Assembly: GCA_910587255.1 (NCBI GenBank) | Contig: CAJUKT010000091.1 | Span: 62,001 to 126,000 of the forward strand | Source: an uncultured Oscillospiraceae bacterium | GTDB lineage: Bacteria; Bacillota; Clostridia; Oscillospirales; Oscillospiraceae | Direction of reading: 5' to 3' | DNA length: 64,000 bases | Part shown: positions 43,643 to 52,779 of the stretch, piece after piece | Position numbering within the stretch: position 1 is the stretch's first letter | How the letters are laid out: each line of letters starts with the position of its first letter | Made by a program: the position numbers and the translations under genes | Notes under the pieces: model-generated | Databases searched by the model: none | Seen by the model: the letters and a program-made list of their open reading frames with translations, nothing else | Told to the model about the DNA's origin: nothing

Positions 43643-44932
43643 TCAGAAGATGAACATACAAGTAAGGCAGAACAGGCCATTCGTTGCATTCACGTCCATT
43701 TCTCCACCGTATTTTTTTACAATGTGGCGCATACTTTTTATGCCGAACCCATGATACAACTTGTTTTCTTTGCTGGTTTGCAATTCTCCGCTTGCAAAGT
43801 CCGGTCCGTTGTAAGTGTTTTCCACCCGGACGAAAAGCATATTTCCAATATCTTTTATGCTGAGGCGAATCAAACGGCTGCCCTTCGGAAGTCTTTCCTC
43901 ATATTCGATAGCATTGTCTATGGCATTTCCAAACAGAGAGTAAATATCCGATTCAGACAACTTTGATAGTTTTTCCCCCTCTACCAAAGCGGCAAATTCG
44001 ATTTCTTTGGCTTTGCAGGCGAGGTACTTTTCGCCGAGTATGATATCCAGCGCCGGAAATCCCGTATTGGAGTAACTTTCATACCGGGAAATGCTGTCCT
44101 CTAACTCGGTGATTGTGTCGGCCCGTATGGTTGACACCTGCTTTAGCTGATGTATCTGGTGTTTCAAATCATGGCACTTAATATTAAGGTAATCGACACC
44201 GTCCCGAAAAGACTCAAATTGTTTTCGCTCCTGCTCCAAAATATATTCAATCTGTTCGTTTTCTTGCTCTATTTCCCCCCGTTTAAAAATACTCATTTGC
44301 AGGGATAGAAGAAATATACCGCAAATCATACCGTAGCCCACGGAGGCGATTTCACCCAGAACAGAGACGGGAGATAAATCACCTGCAAGGGCGTTGATCA
44401 CAATCAAACTTACTACAGTGAGGATATTAACAGTAGCCGTATCGTCAGCTTTGAGTCTTGCATCATCCTGTTGCTGGAGCCGTCGAATCACAAGGAAATA
44501 GGCGCAGGTGTAGCACACTGTAAGAAATCCCACATAAGTGACCACTAAAACGGGAATGGATACCCGATCTATATACAGGGTTTCAATAAACTTATAGAGC
44601 TTGATTGTCATATGCTGAATAGCATAAGCACCAGCGCATATAAAAAAAGATGCTCTGAAACTGAATTGAAACAGAAAGTATACAGTCAAAGCAACTGCTG
44701 AAAAAATTGCTGTATATCTTAGTACATCAATTGCTACAACTGCGAGTCTTTCCCATTGATGGTATCTGATCAGCATCGGTGAGGTACAATAAGAAAATAC
44801 GTAACATACCGCAAGGCATATGGGCAGCTTCAGCCAAAAATGGCGTCTGCGCTCATATGGCAAAATGTAGAGTGCGACAACTGTAATGAGCTCAGTTAGA
44901 AATTTTACGGAAACGTATGATGTGTGATTCAT
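43643..44932 (-). CDS. GHKL-type sensor histidine kinase
   Basis: 429 residues: six or seven N-terminal membrane helices (residues ~10-215), a linker coiled coil, a His-box CHDLKHQIHQLK with the phospho-accepting His, an N-box LFGNAIDNAIEYE and a G-box GFGIKSMRHIVKKYGG. This is the AgrC/LytS-like class that pairs with LytTR regulators. Its start overlaps the regulator stop by four bases. No peptide precursor or AgrB protease lies nearby, so the signal is unknown; a glycan-derived signal is an inference from the neighbouring GH3. Confidence 0.88.
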   Translation of the reverse strand: MNHTSYVSVKFLTELITVVALYILPYERRRHFWLKLPICLAVCYVFSYCTSPMLIRYHQWERLAVVAIDVLRYTAIFSAVALTVYFLFQFSFRASFFICAGAYAIQHMTIKLYKFIETLYIDRVSIPVLVVTYVGFLTVCYTCAYFLVIRRLQQQDDARLKADDTATVNILTVVSLIVINALAGDLSPVSVLGEIASVGYGMICGIFLLSLQMSIFKRGEIEQENEQIEYILEQERKQFESFRDGVDYLNIKCHDLKHQIHQLKQVSTIRADTITELEDSISRYESYSNTGFPALDIILGEKYLACKAKEIEFAALVEGEKLSKLSESDIYSLFGNAIDNAIEYEERLPKGSRLIRLSIKDIGNMLFVRVENTYNGPDFASGELQTSKENKLYHGFGIKSMRHIVKKYGGEMDVNATNGLFCLTCMFIF

Positions 44933-45639
44933 GATAATCTATCTCCAAAATAGCGCATTACATTTAAGATAAACTCTTTTTTTCGCGCACGGCTGATAGG
45001 GACGGTCTCTGTCCCCACCTGTACATAATTTCCTACAATGCCCTTAACAAATTTGAGATGTACGATAAAGCTATTAGACGGCCTTGCAAAACTGCTCTTG
45101 GGTAAAACTTCCTCCAATTTGGAAAAGGATCCGCTGGCCTCTATAGGGCCTTTCTCGGTTACATATTTAATGCTGTGACCTGATATCTCAATATACATTA
45201 ACTCAGCGTAGGGGATTACCTGGATACCGTTCCGCAGGCGAATCACCAGTTCACAGTCTTTGTCCCGCAGGTCAGTGCGCATGAGTCGATCCATCAGAGT
45301 AAAAAAACTGAGATAACTTACGGGCTTGACCAGAAAGCCGGAGGCTTCCACCTCATAGCCGCTGGTCGCAAACTGGGTATGTCTTGTGACAAAAACGAGC
45401 CGAACCGTGGGATCCAATTCACGCAACCTCTGTGATGCCTCAAAGCCGTTGATATGTGGCATCTGAATGTCCATAAAAACGATATCGTAAATTGGCTGAT
45501 ACATAGTCAAAAAAGTTATTCCATCCGAAAAAAGGGCAATGTCATATGAGAAGTCCTGCCCCAGCGCATACCGACTAATATAGCCGGAAAGCTGCTCAGA
45601 GTATTCGCGCTCATCTTCAACGATGGCAATTCTAAACAT
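44929..45639 (-). CDS. LytTR-family response regulator
   Basis: 236 residues from the ATG at 45639 (AGGTG seven bases upstream). Receiver with acidic pair EDE, phospho-acceptor Asp57 (VFMDIQMP), and Lys in LVKPVSY; C-terminal LytTR DNA-binding domain (SGHSIKYVTEKG, FARPSNSFIVHLKFVKGI). Forms an operon with the downstream kinase. It probably controls the GH3 genes on one or both sides. Confidence 0.9.
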   Translation of the reverse strand: MFRIAIVEDEREYSEQLSGYISRYALGQDFSYDIALFSDGITFLTMYQPIYDIVFMDIQMPHINGFEASQRLRELDPTVRLVFVTRHTQFATSGYEVEASGFLVKPVSYLSFFTLMDRLMRTDLRDKDCELVIRLRNGIQVIPYAELMYIEISGHSIKYVTEKGPIEASGSFSKLEEVLPKSSFARPSNSFIVHLKFVKGIVGNYVQVGTETVPISRARKKEFILNVMRYFGDRLS

Positions 45640-45749
45640 AGCGATCACCTAAAGCAACGTAGTTTTTATCCCAAACATATAAATTGGAAGAATCATTTCG
45701 TATACAAAGAATTTCCCAAATCTCTCCTGGACGCATCGCCTCAGCGCAC

Positions 45750-46053
45750 TTTTTATGTAGCAAGGCCCAGGGCCTTGCTACCAGCTTGTAGAAAAAGTCC
45801 ATTTCCAGCAATTAAATGGGACGGAAAAGTTGCGATTTTTAAAATGCACTTCTAAGATTTTATTCCCAAAAGCACTTCATATAGTTTGAAAATGACGAGT
45901 ATTTCTACAATATGCGCTTGTAACGAACAGACCGAATGCTAAAAACCGCCGCCGAAAAAAACGATTGCAGTTAGAACATTTTGAGCGTATTTTCTTTTCA
46001 AAATCACTTTATCGACAGACTGGTAGCAAGGCCCAGGGCCTTGCTACATAAAT
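45750..46053. mobile_element. Non-coding inverted-repeat element (MITE-like) with palindromic ends
   Basis: Each end holds a 25-base palindrome with 12-base arms (GTAGCAAGGCCC around a central A), at 45757-45781 and 46023-46047. Beyond the palindromes the two ends still match as inverted repeats: TTATGTAGC outside, CCAG then a diverged GT.GA.AAAGT inside, about 45 bases per end. The ~215-base centre is AT-rich and non-coding. The whole 45640-46070 gap between the two regulator genes is thus mostly this element. It resembles a MITE or REP-type mobile repeat; no transposase is encoded. Confidence 0.65.
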
Positions 46054-46070
46054 AAGGCAAACGTTCTGAG

Positions 46071-46799
46071 CTATGGCCTATCATCAGTCTGCCTGGAGCC
46101 TGCGTACTGATCAAAGTCTTGCATAAAACGCTTTTTGCGGGGTTGGCTGATGCGCAGCTCCTCCCCAGTTTTCAAAAACAGGGTATACCCTTTCACCCGC
46201 TGGGCGCAGGCCAGGTTGACCAGGCAGGAGCTGCTGCACCGGGCAAAGCCCTGATTGCCCAGCTCCTTTTCCAGTTTGTTCATGGTGCCAAGGCCGGAGT
46301 AGGGACCATCGAAAGTGTGGTAGGTGAGCAAGTGATCTTGAATCTCAATGTATTTAACATCGCACAGGTTGATTCGAACGGTTCCGATGCGGGTAGAGAT
46401 ATCAATGGGCACCTTTTTCCCGTAGTCGATACGCCAAACAGCCCGAGACAGTTTAAGCGCAAAGCTGTAATACTGCACCGGCTTGAGGATATAGTCCAGT
46501 GCAGACACCTCATACCCCGCGATGGCGTACTGGGCCAAATTGGTAACGAAGATCAACAGCACCTGTTCATCCAGGGTTCTCAACCTCCGGGCGGCCTCCA
46601 TCCCGTTGATGTCCGGCATCTGGATATCCATGTAGATGATGTCGTACACCGGCTTATACCGTTCCAGCAGGAGTACAGGGGAGGAGAAGGTGTCAATTGT
46701 GAAAGAGACATCATTTTCTTTAGAAAATCGTTCCAGATAGTTTTTCAGCGTGAGGACGGCATCTTCCTCATCCTCCACGATTGCTACATGAATCGCCAT
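46071..46799 (-). CDS. LytTR-family response regulator (second system)
   Basis: 242 residues. Receiver with VEDEED acidic site, phospho-acceptor Asp58 (IYMDIQMPDING) and YILKPVQYY; LytTR domain from about residue 135 (IQDHLLTYHTFDGPYSGLG, FARCSSSCLVNLACAQRVKG). A paralogue of the regulator at 44929-45639. It lies downstream of its kinase, the reverse gene order of the first system. Confidence 0.9.
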   Translation of the reverse strand: MAIHVAIVEDEEDAVLTLKNYLERFSKENDVSFTIDTFSSPVLLLERYKPVYDIIYMDIQMPDINGMEAARRLRTLDEQVLLIFVTNLAQYAIAGYEVSALDYILKPVQYYSFALKLSRAVWRIDYGKKVPIDISTRIGTVRINLCDVKYIEIQDHLLTYHTFDGPYSGLGTMNKLEKELGNQGFARCSSSCLVNLACAQRVKGYTLFLKTGEELRISQPRKKRFMQDFDQYAGSRQTDDRP

Positions 46800-46896
46800 A
46801 CTTGGCCCCCTCCTTTGTTCTGTATAATGTCATCCTATCAGATAACAGGGGAGGAGAGAAAGGGGAATTGCGTACATTGAGAAATGATTTCGTAGA

Positions 46897-48267
46897 TTAA
46901 GAAGAAGCCCGTGCTGTGGGGATCGGAATGGAAATATGGAGGTTATAAATATCTTTGCGGAGCTGAACCGATAGGACACCGCCATAGAGCTGAGCGATAT
47001 AGCGCATAGACTTTGTACCGAATCCGTGGAGGTGGCGGTCCTCTTTGGTGGTATCCCAAGCTCCCGGCAGGCAGCCGTCAAAGAAGTTGAAGATCTCAAT
47101 TTCCACGGTCTCTCCTGCCTGTTTGACGGACACGCTAATGACCCTTTTGTCCGGGTTGTCCAGCTTGCGCACTGCCTCCATGGCGTTGCTGAGAGCGTTG
47201 TTGAACAGGGAATAGAGGTGCCGGGTCTCCACAAAGCACAGGGCCGCCCCGTCTGCCAGGACGGTAAACTGGATGCCCTCCTTCTGGCAGGCCATAGCGT
47301 TGAGGTGGAACACCACATCCAGCACCTCGCTGCCCGTTTTGATGGTGCTGTCATAAATGCTCATGGCAGAGCGCAGGGAGCCGATCTCCTCATCGGTGAG
47401 CCGTCCGGAGAACTGCTCGAGCCGATGGCGGAGGTCGTGGCAGAGGATATTGATGGCGTCAATACTATCCTTTAGCTGATGGTACTGCTTGCGTTCCTCC
47501 GAGAGAACCTGATCCATGACGGCCATATTGATGCGGTAGCGGCTCTGGAATTCAATGCTGCTGCACAGGGCCAGGATAAATACGGCCAACACCAGCAGAT
47601 AGAGCCGGTTCACCAGGAACAGCGGGTAGCTGACCATTCGGTATTCGTTGCTCATGCAGTCCGGCACGGTGAGGAACACAAGGCAGGCCAGGGTGAGCGC
47701 GGTGGTGAACACCCGGCTTCTCCGATCCAGCTCCTCCGCGCGCCGGAAGTTGGCCAGCCGGAACAGGGCGAGGTAGATGGCAATGTGGATCGCAAAGTAA
47801 AACAGCCAGTCAAACACGCTGGTAGTGGTCCGACCGAGGTCGAAAACGCGGATGCTAACCCGCTCATCGATGCCCATGACAGCCAGCAGTAAGGAGGTCA
47901 ACGAGGCGGCAATCTCCATAGCGGCAATTCCAGCACACCAGGTTTTCAGCCGCCAAAAGACGTCTCCTTGGCAGCAGAGCAAGATAACCGTCAGCGGCAT
48001 GACAAACTGCACAAGCCTCATAAGAAAACGCGTTGCCAATCCGGCGTAATGTAGGCGCATCTGGGCCAGGGCCACCGTAAGCCCGATGCAAACCAGAAGG
48101 GACAGTACCAAACGAAGGGGATACCATCGCTTTTTGGGCAATGCGGCGCCAAAGATGAGCCCCGAGATCACCAGTTGGACCATCATATTGAGCTGCATAC
48201 TCATTTCGCGCAGAAGGGGGTTCTGCACGTGGGCGGCGGCCTCCAAAATGTCAAACAGACGCCCCAT
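46897..48267 (-). CDS. GHKL-type sensor histidine kinase (second system)
   Basis: 456 residues from the ATG at 48267; a GTG at 48279 lies inside the GGAGG site and is less likely. About six membrane helices, then CHDLRHRLEQFSGRL with the phospho-accepting His, LFNNALSNAMEAV (N-box) and GFGTKSMRYIAQLYGG (G-box). Divergently transcribed from the GH3 gene at 48467, which it probably regulates through the LytTR protein downstream. Confidence 0.88.
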   Translation of the reverse strand: MGRLFDILEAAAHVQNPLLREMSMQLNMMVQLVISGLIFGAALPKKRWYPLRLVLSLLVCIGLTVALAQMRLHYAGLATRFLMRLVQFVMPLTVILLCCQGDVFWRLKTWCAGIAAMEIAASLTSLLLAVMGIDERVSIRVFDLGRTTTSVFDWLFYFAIHIAIYLALFRLANFRRAEELDRRSRVFTTALTLACLVFLTVPDCMSNEYRMVSYPLFLVNRLYLLVLAVFILALCSSIEFQSRYRINMAVMDQVLSEERKQYHQLKDSIDAINILCHDLRHRLEQFSGRLTDEEIGSLRSAMSIYDSTIKTGSEVLDVVFHLNAMACQKEGIQFTVLADGAALCFVETRHLYSLFNNALSNAMEAVRKLDNPDKRVISVSVKQAGETVEIEIFNFFDGCLPGAWDTTKEDRHLHGFGTKSMRYIAQLYGGVLSVQLRKDIYNLHISIPIPTARASS

Positions 48268-48331
48268 CTGTGATGTCACCTCCCGCTCTTTTCATCAAGA
48301 ATTATAATACTGCCGCCAAATGCTGTCAAGG

Positions 48332-48354
48332 AATTGTAGAAGGCTACAATTTTT
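48332..48354 (+). promoter_or_regulatory. Hairpin in the kinase-GH3 intergenic region
   Basis: AATTGTAG and CTACAATT form a perfect eight-pair stem around AAGG, followed by TTT. It may be an operator or a leader attenuator for the GH3 gene. The rest of this 199-base divergent region gave no promoter I would defend. Confidence 0.35.
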
Positions 48355-48466
48355 AGTTTACGAAACGGTTTCTTAGAGTACGTATATTCTCTTGCCATCC
48401 AGAAAAAAGGAAACTATAATGCGCTCAACCACGGGGGAAACAAAAAATTTTAAGGAGGATAATCGG

Positions 48467-51400
48467 ATGCTGAAAGAAAAGCGAACTCTCTTGACCCTGG
48501 TTGGCGCAGCGTTGAGTGCGGTGACTGCCGTACTATATGCAGTGTTCTACGGTGCGGCCAACACCAGCATGAACAGCATGTCCTGGCCCGCCTTTGGAGT
48601 GCTGCTGGCTGGGGCGGCGGCAGCCCTGGTGCTGCTGTTTGTGCTGAAGCGGCCGGCCATCGGCGCGTGTGTGGCGGCGGTGTGCCACCTAAGCGCCTTC
48701 ATGCTGGCCATCTACGCGTTCTACCCCTACATATCCGCCGCAGTGGTGGGCATTGACTCCACCTGGGAGGCCACCTTCTTCGTGGTGATGGCCCTGTTCC
48801 TGGCGGGACTGGTGGTGAACGACCTGGCCGCCATGATGGGCCTGCCCTTCAAGGGCCTGCCGGTGAAGATCGCCCTGCCGGTGTGCCTGTTCCTGTTCGG
48901 CGCCATCATGGCCGGCGGCGTGATCGCCAACGAGAACGCCCCCCAGATCTCCAGCGCCCTCAAAACCCCCAGCTTCGTGGAGGTCTCCACCGGGGATCCC
49001 AACGAGGACACCCAGTACTACAAATCGGCCTATCAAAATCTGGACGAGTTGATGGCCGCCGGCCGGGAGAAGGCTGAGGAGGCCATGGCCGAGGGCATCG
49101 TGCTGCTACGCAATGAGAACAATGCCCTCCCCCTGGGCAGCGGCGAGCGCAAGATCAGCCTGTTCGGCGTGTCCGCAGTGGATCCGGTCTACGGCGGCAC
49201 GGGCAGCGGCAACGTGGACACCTCTGCCGCCCCCACCTGGCGGGACGCCTTTGAGCGGGGCGGTGCGTTCCAGGTCAACGGCGGGCTGTGGGACTGGTAC
49301 GGCGCGGCGGAGCAGGAAGGCTACCGCCGGACCACCGGCTCCACCGGCCCGGGCGTCACCGGCGCCAAGAGCATCGGCGAGGCCCCCTGGTCCGCGGTGA
49401 AGGGCGCCAACGGCTCCACCTTCGCCCAGTACGGCGACGCGGCGGTGGTCATTATCTCCCGTCTGGGCGGCGAGGGCAGCGATATGCCCAGGGGTACCCT
49501 GGCCCTGAGCCAGCTGGATGACGTGGACGGCTCCCTGGGCGATACCGACAGCGGCGACTACCTGCGCCTGTCCCCTCGGGAGAAGGATCTCCTCCTGGGG
49601 CTGAAGGCGGAAAAGGACGCGGGAAGCATCAAAAAAGTGGTGGTGCTGCTCAACTTTGCCAACCAGGTAGAGGCGGACTTCATCGATGACGAGGCCTACG
49701 GCATCGACGCCTGCCTGTGGATCGGCACCCCCGGCCAGGTGGGTATGTACGCCGTGGCCGATGTGCTGTCCGGCGCGGTGAACCCCTCCGGCCGCCTGTC
49801 CGCCACCTTCTGGCGCACCCATGACCAGAACCCCTCCATGGCCAACTTCGGCGCCACCCCCTACGCCGGGGCGGACGGCATTATCAACACCGACGGCTCT
49901 CCCCAGCAGGACAAATACTACGTGGTCTACCAGGAGGGCATCTACCTGGGCTACCGCTACACCGAGAGCCGCTATGAGGACTACGTCATGGGCACCCCCA
50001 AGACGGGAACTTTCCAGTACGCCGATGCGGTCAGCTTCCCCTTCGGCTACGGCCTGTCCTACTCCGACTTTGCCTACTCCAATTTCAAGGTGGAGAAGTC
50101 CGGATCCGGCGCGGACGCCGCCTACACCGTGACGGTGGACGTGACCAACAACGGCTCCCAGCCCGGCAAAGAGGTGGTGCAGATCTACCTCCAGAAGCCC
50201 TATGGCAGCTACAACAAGGATAACCATGTGGAGGCCGCCTCCGTGGAGCTGGTTGGTTTTGCCAAGACGGATCTGCTGGATCCGGGCAAGACCCAGACCG
50301 TGTCCGTCACCGTTATGGAGCGGCAGTTTGCCTCCTATGATTCGGAGAACGCCAAGACCTACGTGGTGGTGGACGGGGACTACTACCTCACCGCCGCCAA
50401 AGACGCCCACGACGCGGTGAACAACATCCTGGCCAAAAAGGGCTTCTCCCCCGAGACCACCGATGGCCGGATGGACGCCCCCGGCAACGCCGCCATGGCC
50501 TCCGACGCGGTGACCCTGGCCTTGGATCAGGATACCTTCTCCACCTCCGCCGCCACCGGCGCGGACATCACCAACCAGTTCGAATATGCCGACTGGAACA
50601 AGTATGAGAACCGGGGCTCCGATGAAGTGACCTATATGTCCCGCGGCGACTGGGAGGGTACCACCCCAAAGGGCTGGTCGGACGGCGTGGTGCTCCACTG
50701 GAACGACCAGATTGCCATCGACCAGGACTCTCTGGGCCGCCAGGGAGAGACCAAGCTGCCCACCGTTCCCGACGAGTATCCCAAGTATGACACCTTCAAG
50801 AATGGGGAGGTGCTTAGCCTCATCGACCTGCGGGTAAACGAGGACGGTAGCGAGATCCCTTATGACGACCCCCGGTGGGACACCCTGTTGGATCAGTTGA
50901 GCTGGAAGGACTACACCGACGTAATCCCCTCCGGGATGCGCCGCACCGGCCCGGTGGTGTCCATCAACAAAAAGGAGACCTTGGATCACAACGGCCCCAG
51001 CGGTCTCACCCAGCCCTACAGTTCCGGCCCCTTGGGTCTGGCCGCCACCACCAACGACCCTAATAAGAACTCCAAAGCCATGTGCTACCCCAGCGGGGGC
51101 ATCCTGGCCGCCACCTTTAATGTGGATCTGCTGTACGATGTGGGCGACTTGATTGGCGAGGACGCCCTGTGGGCGGGCTATAGTGGGCTGTACGGCCCCG
51201 GCTCCAACATCCAGCGCACCCCCTACTCCGGGCGTAACTTCGAGTACTACTCTGAGGACGGCTATCTGTCCGGCATGATCTGCGCCTATGAGTGCGCCGC
51301 CATGGAGGGCCACGGCCTGTACGTCTACAACAAGCACGTGGGCCTTAACGACCAGGAGGATCTGCGCCGGGGCATCTGTACCTGGGCCAACGAGCAATCC

Positions 51401-51967
51401 ATCCGGGAGATTTATATGCGGGCCTTTGAGCTTCCCATCACCATCGCCGGAACCCAGTATGAGCGGGACGGTGAGAGTGTCACCCTGAAGGGCGCCAGCG
51501 GCGTGATGCTGGCTTTCAACCGCATGGGCCTGCACTGGAGCGGAATGCAGAAGGGAATGGTCACCAACTTCCTGCGGGACGAGTGCGGCATGACCGGCAT
51601 TGTGGTCACCGATATGTGGTACGGCACCGCCTCCCCCTACATGAATCTTCCCGCCCTGCTGGTTGCGGGCGGCAACCTGGTGGATGGTATCATGGATGTG
51701 GCCCATCTGGACGCCTCCAGGCCCGGGACGGGCCACGCCGACGTAGCCTGGGCCATGCGGGAGGCCATGCACCGCATCCTGTACACGGTGGTTCACTCCA
51801 ACGCCATGAATGGTACCTCCGTCCATACCCGGATTGAGAAGGTCACCCCCTGGTGGCAGACCGCCATCCTGGCCGCCAGGATCGTCACGGGAGCACTCAC
51901 CCTGGCCTGTCTGGCCTGGTGTGTGATCAAACTCAAAAAGCAAAACCCCAAGAAAGCGTCAAACTGA
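48467..51967 (+). CDS. Large membrane-anchored GH3 glycoside hydrolase, reversed domain order
   Basis: 1166 residues from the ATG at 48467 (AAGGAGG upstream). About five N-terminal membrane helices (residues ~8-170), then the GH3 C-terminal-type domain (EGIVLLRNENNALPLGSG), an Fn3-like part (NGSQPGKEVVQIYLQKPYG), the TIM-barrel with nucleophile Asp1049 (GIVVTDMWYG), and one C-terminal membrane helix near 1135-1155. It is a longer relative of the GH3 at 40581-43496 with the same reversed order. The catalytic part should face outside. A lipoprotein gene follows. Confidence 0.85.
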   Translation: MLKEKRTLLTLVGAALSAVTAVLYAVFYGAANTSMNSMSWPAFGVLLAGAAAALVLLFVLKRPAIGACVAAVCHLSAFMLAIYAFYPYISAAVVGIDSTWEATFFVVMALFLAGLVVNDLAAMMGLPFKGLPVKIALPVCLFLFGAIMAGGVIANENAPQISSALKTPSFVEVSTGDPNEDTQYYKSAYQNLDELMAAGREKAEEAMAEGIVLLRNENNALPLGSGERKISLFGVSAVDPVYGGTGSGNVDTSAAPTWRDAFERGGAFQVNGGLWDWYGAAEQEGYRRTTGSTGPGVTGAKSIGEAPWSAVKGANGSTFAQYGDAAVVIISRLGGEGSDMPRGTLALSQLDDVDGSLGDTDSGDYLRLSPREKDLLLGLKAEKDAGSIKKVVVLLNFANQVEADFIDDEAYGIDACLWIGTPGQVGMYAVADVLSGAVNPSGRLSATFWRTHDQNPSMANFGATPYAGADGIINTDGSPQQDKYYVVYQEGIYLGYRYTESRYEDYVMGTPKTGTFQYADAVSFPFGYGLSYSDFAYSNFKVEKSGSGADAAYTVTVDVTNNGSQPGKEVVQIYLQKPYGSYNKDNHVEAASVELVGFAKTDLLDPGKTQTVSVTVMERQFASYDSENAKTYVVVDGDYYLTAAKDAHDAVNNILAKKGFSPETTDGRMDAPGNAAMASDAVTLALDQDTFSTSAATGADITNQFEYADWNKYENRGSDEVTYMSRGDWEGTTPKGWSDGVVLHWNDQIAIDQDSLGRQGETKLPTVPDEYPKYDTFKNGEVLSLIDLRVNEDGSEIPYDDPRWDTLLDQLSWKDYTDVIPSGMRRTGPVVSINKKETLDHNGPSGLTQPYSSGPLGLAATTNDPNKNSKAMCYPSGGILAATFNVDLLYDVGDLIGEDALWAGYSGLYGPGSNIQRTPYSGRNFEYYSEDGYLSGMICAYECAAMEGHGLYVYNKHVGLNDQEDLRRGICTWANEQSIREIYMRAFELPITIAGTQYERDGESVTLKGASGVMLAFNRMGLHWSGMQKGMVTNFLRDECGMTGIVVTDMWYGTASPYMNLPALLVAGGNLVDGIMDVAHLDASRPGTGHADVAWAMREAMHRILYTVVHSNAMNGTSVHTRIEKVTPWWQTAILAARIVTGALTLACLAWCVIKLKKQNPKKASN

Positions 51968-51987
51968 CAAAACGGAGGATGAAAACG

Positions 51988-52680
51988 ATGAAAAAAGTAC
52001 GCAAACTCCTGGCCATCGCCCTGACGGCGGCCACCCTGTGCACCCTGCTCACCGCCTGCGGCGGGAAAGACGTGTCCGGTACCTACACCCAGACCATCAA
52101 TTCCAAGACCTACTTCTCCGCCCAGGAAGTCAAAAACGATATGCCCGAGACGGAGAAGCGCCCCGACGGCAGCGAAGCTATGGTGGCTTTCAACCGACTG
52201 TTCGGGATGCTGGACAGCCGGGTGGCAGAGGACGTGGCCGGCACCTCCTCTGCCGCTGGTGTCAGCGATTACTATAAAGTCAGCCTGGAACTGTCCGGCG
52301 ATAAGTATAAGCTGACTAAAAGCTTCAATGTGGACATGGACTATGTTTCTGATCAGGTGAAGGGAATGATGGGCGGCGAAGCCGACAAGCCCACCATCAG
52401 TCTCACATTCACCGGCACCTACACTGCCAAGGACTCCACTGTTACCCTGGAAGTCCCCACTCAGGTGGATGCCCAGGTCAGCCCTGTTGCCGGTATGGCC
52501 GACAGCTATACCCGCTTCGGCGGCACCTACATGAACACCAGTGAAACGACCGCTTCCACTGACGGTTTCCCCGGCCGCTTCTTCAATTATTTCAACACCC
52601 TGTATTTTGTGGAGAGCAGCGGCACCTCTGCCATGACCGTCACCGTTGACAAGAACGCCGGAACCTTCAGCATCGACTGA
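51988..52680 (+). CDS. Secreted lipoprotein of unknown function
   Basis: 230 residues with a lipoprotein signal ending LLTACGG (Cys near residue 24). The rest is beta-rich (YYKVSLELSGDKYKLTKSF, TISLTFTGTYTAKDSTVTLE). The ATG at 51988 suits the CGGAGG site better than the one at 51979. It follows the GH3 gene by 20 bases and may be a surface partner, comparable in position to the 38869-40584 protein of the other module. Confidence 0.75.
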   Translation: MKKVRKLLAIALTAATLCTLLTACGGKDVSGTYTQTINSKTYFSAQEVKNDMPETEKRPDGSEAMVAFNRLFGMLDSRVAEDVAGTSSAAGVSDYYKVSLELSGDKYKLTKSFNVDMDYVSDQVKGMMGGEADKPTISLTFTGTYTAKDSTVTLEVPTQVDAQVSPVAGMADSYTRFGGTYMNTSETTASTDGFPGRFFNYFNTLYFVESSGTSAMTVTVDKNAGTFSID

Positions 52681-52705
52681 GAACAGGCGCACAGACCATC
52701 AAAAA

Positions 52706-52738
52706 GAAACGGCCACTGCCGCAAGCAGCGGCCGTTTC
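52706..52738 (+). terminator. Terminator or attenuator before the uronate operon
   Basis: GAAACGGCC/GGCCGTTTC plus CTGC/GCAG form a 13-pair stem with one mismatch; the tail (ATTCAT) has few T. No promoter fits in the 41 bases before the next start, so partial read-through from GH3 may drive the uronate genes. Confidence 0.6.
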
Positions 52739-52779
52739 ATTCATATAGCTGCCCTTTTCAATAAAGTAGGAGGTAAGTT

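Noticed and set aside
49106..51943. A 945-codon minus-strand frame opposite the second GH3
   Set aside because: Gly/Val/His-rich shadow with no domains or ribosome binding site.
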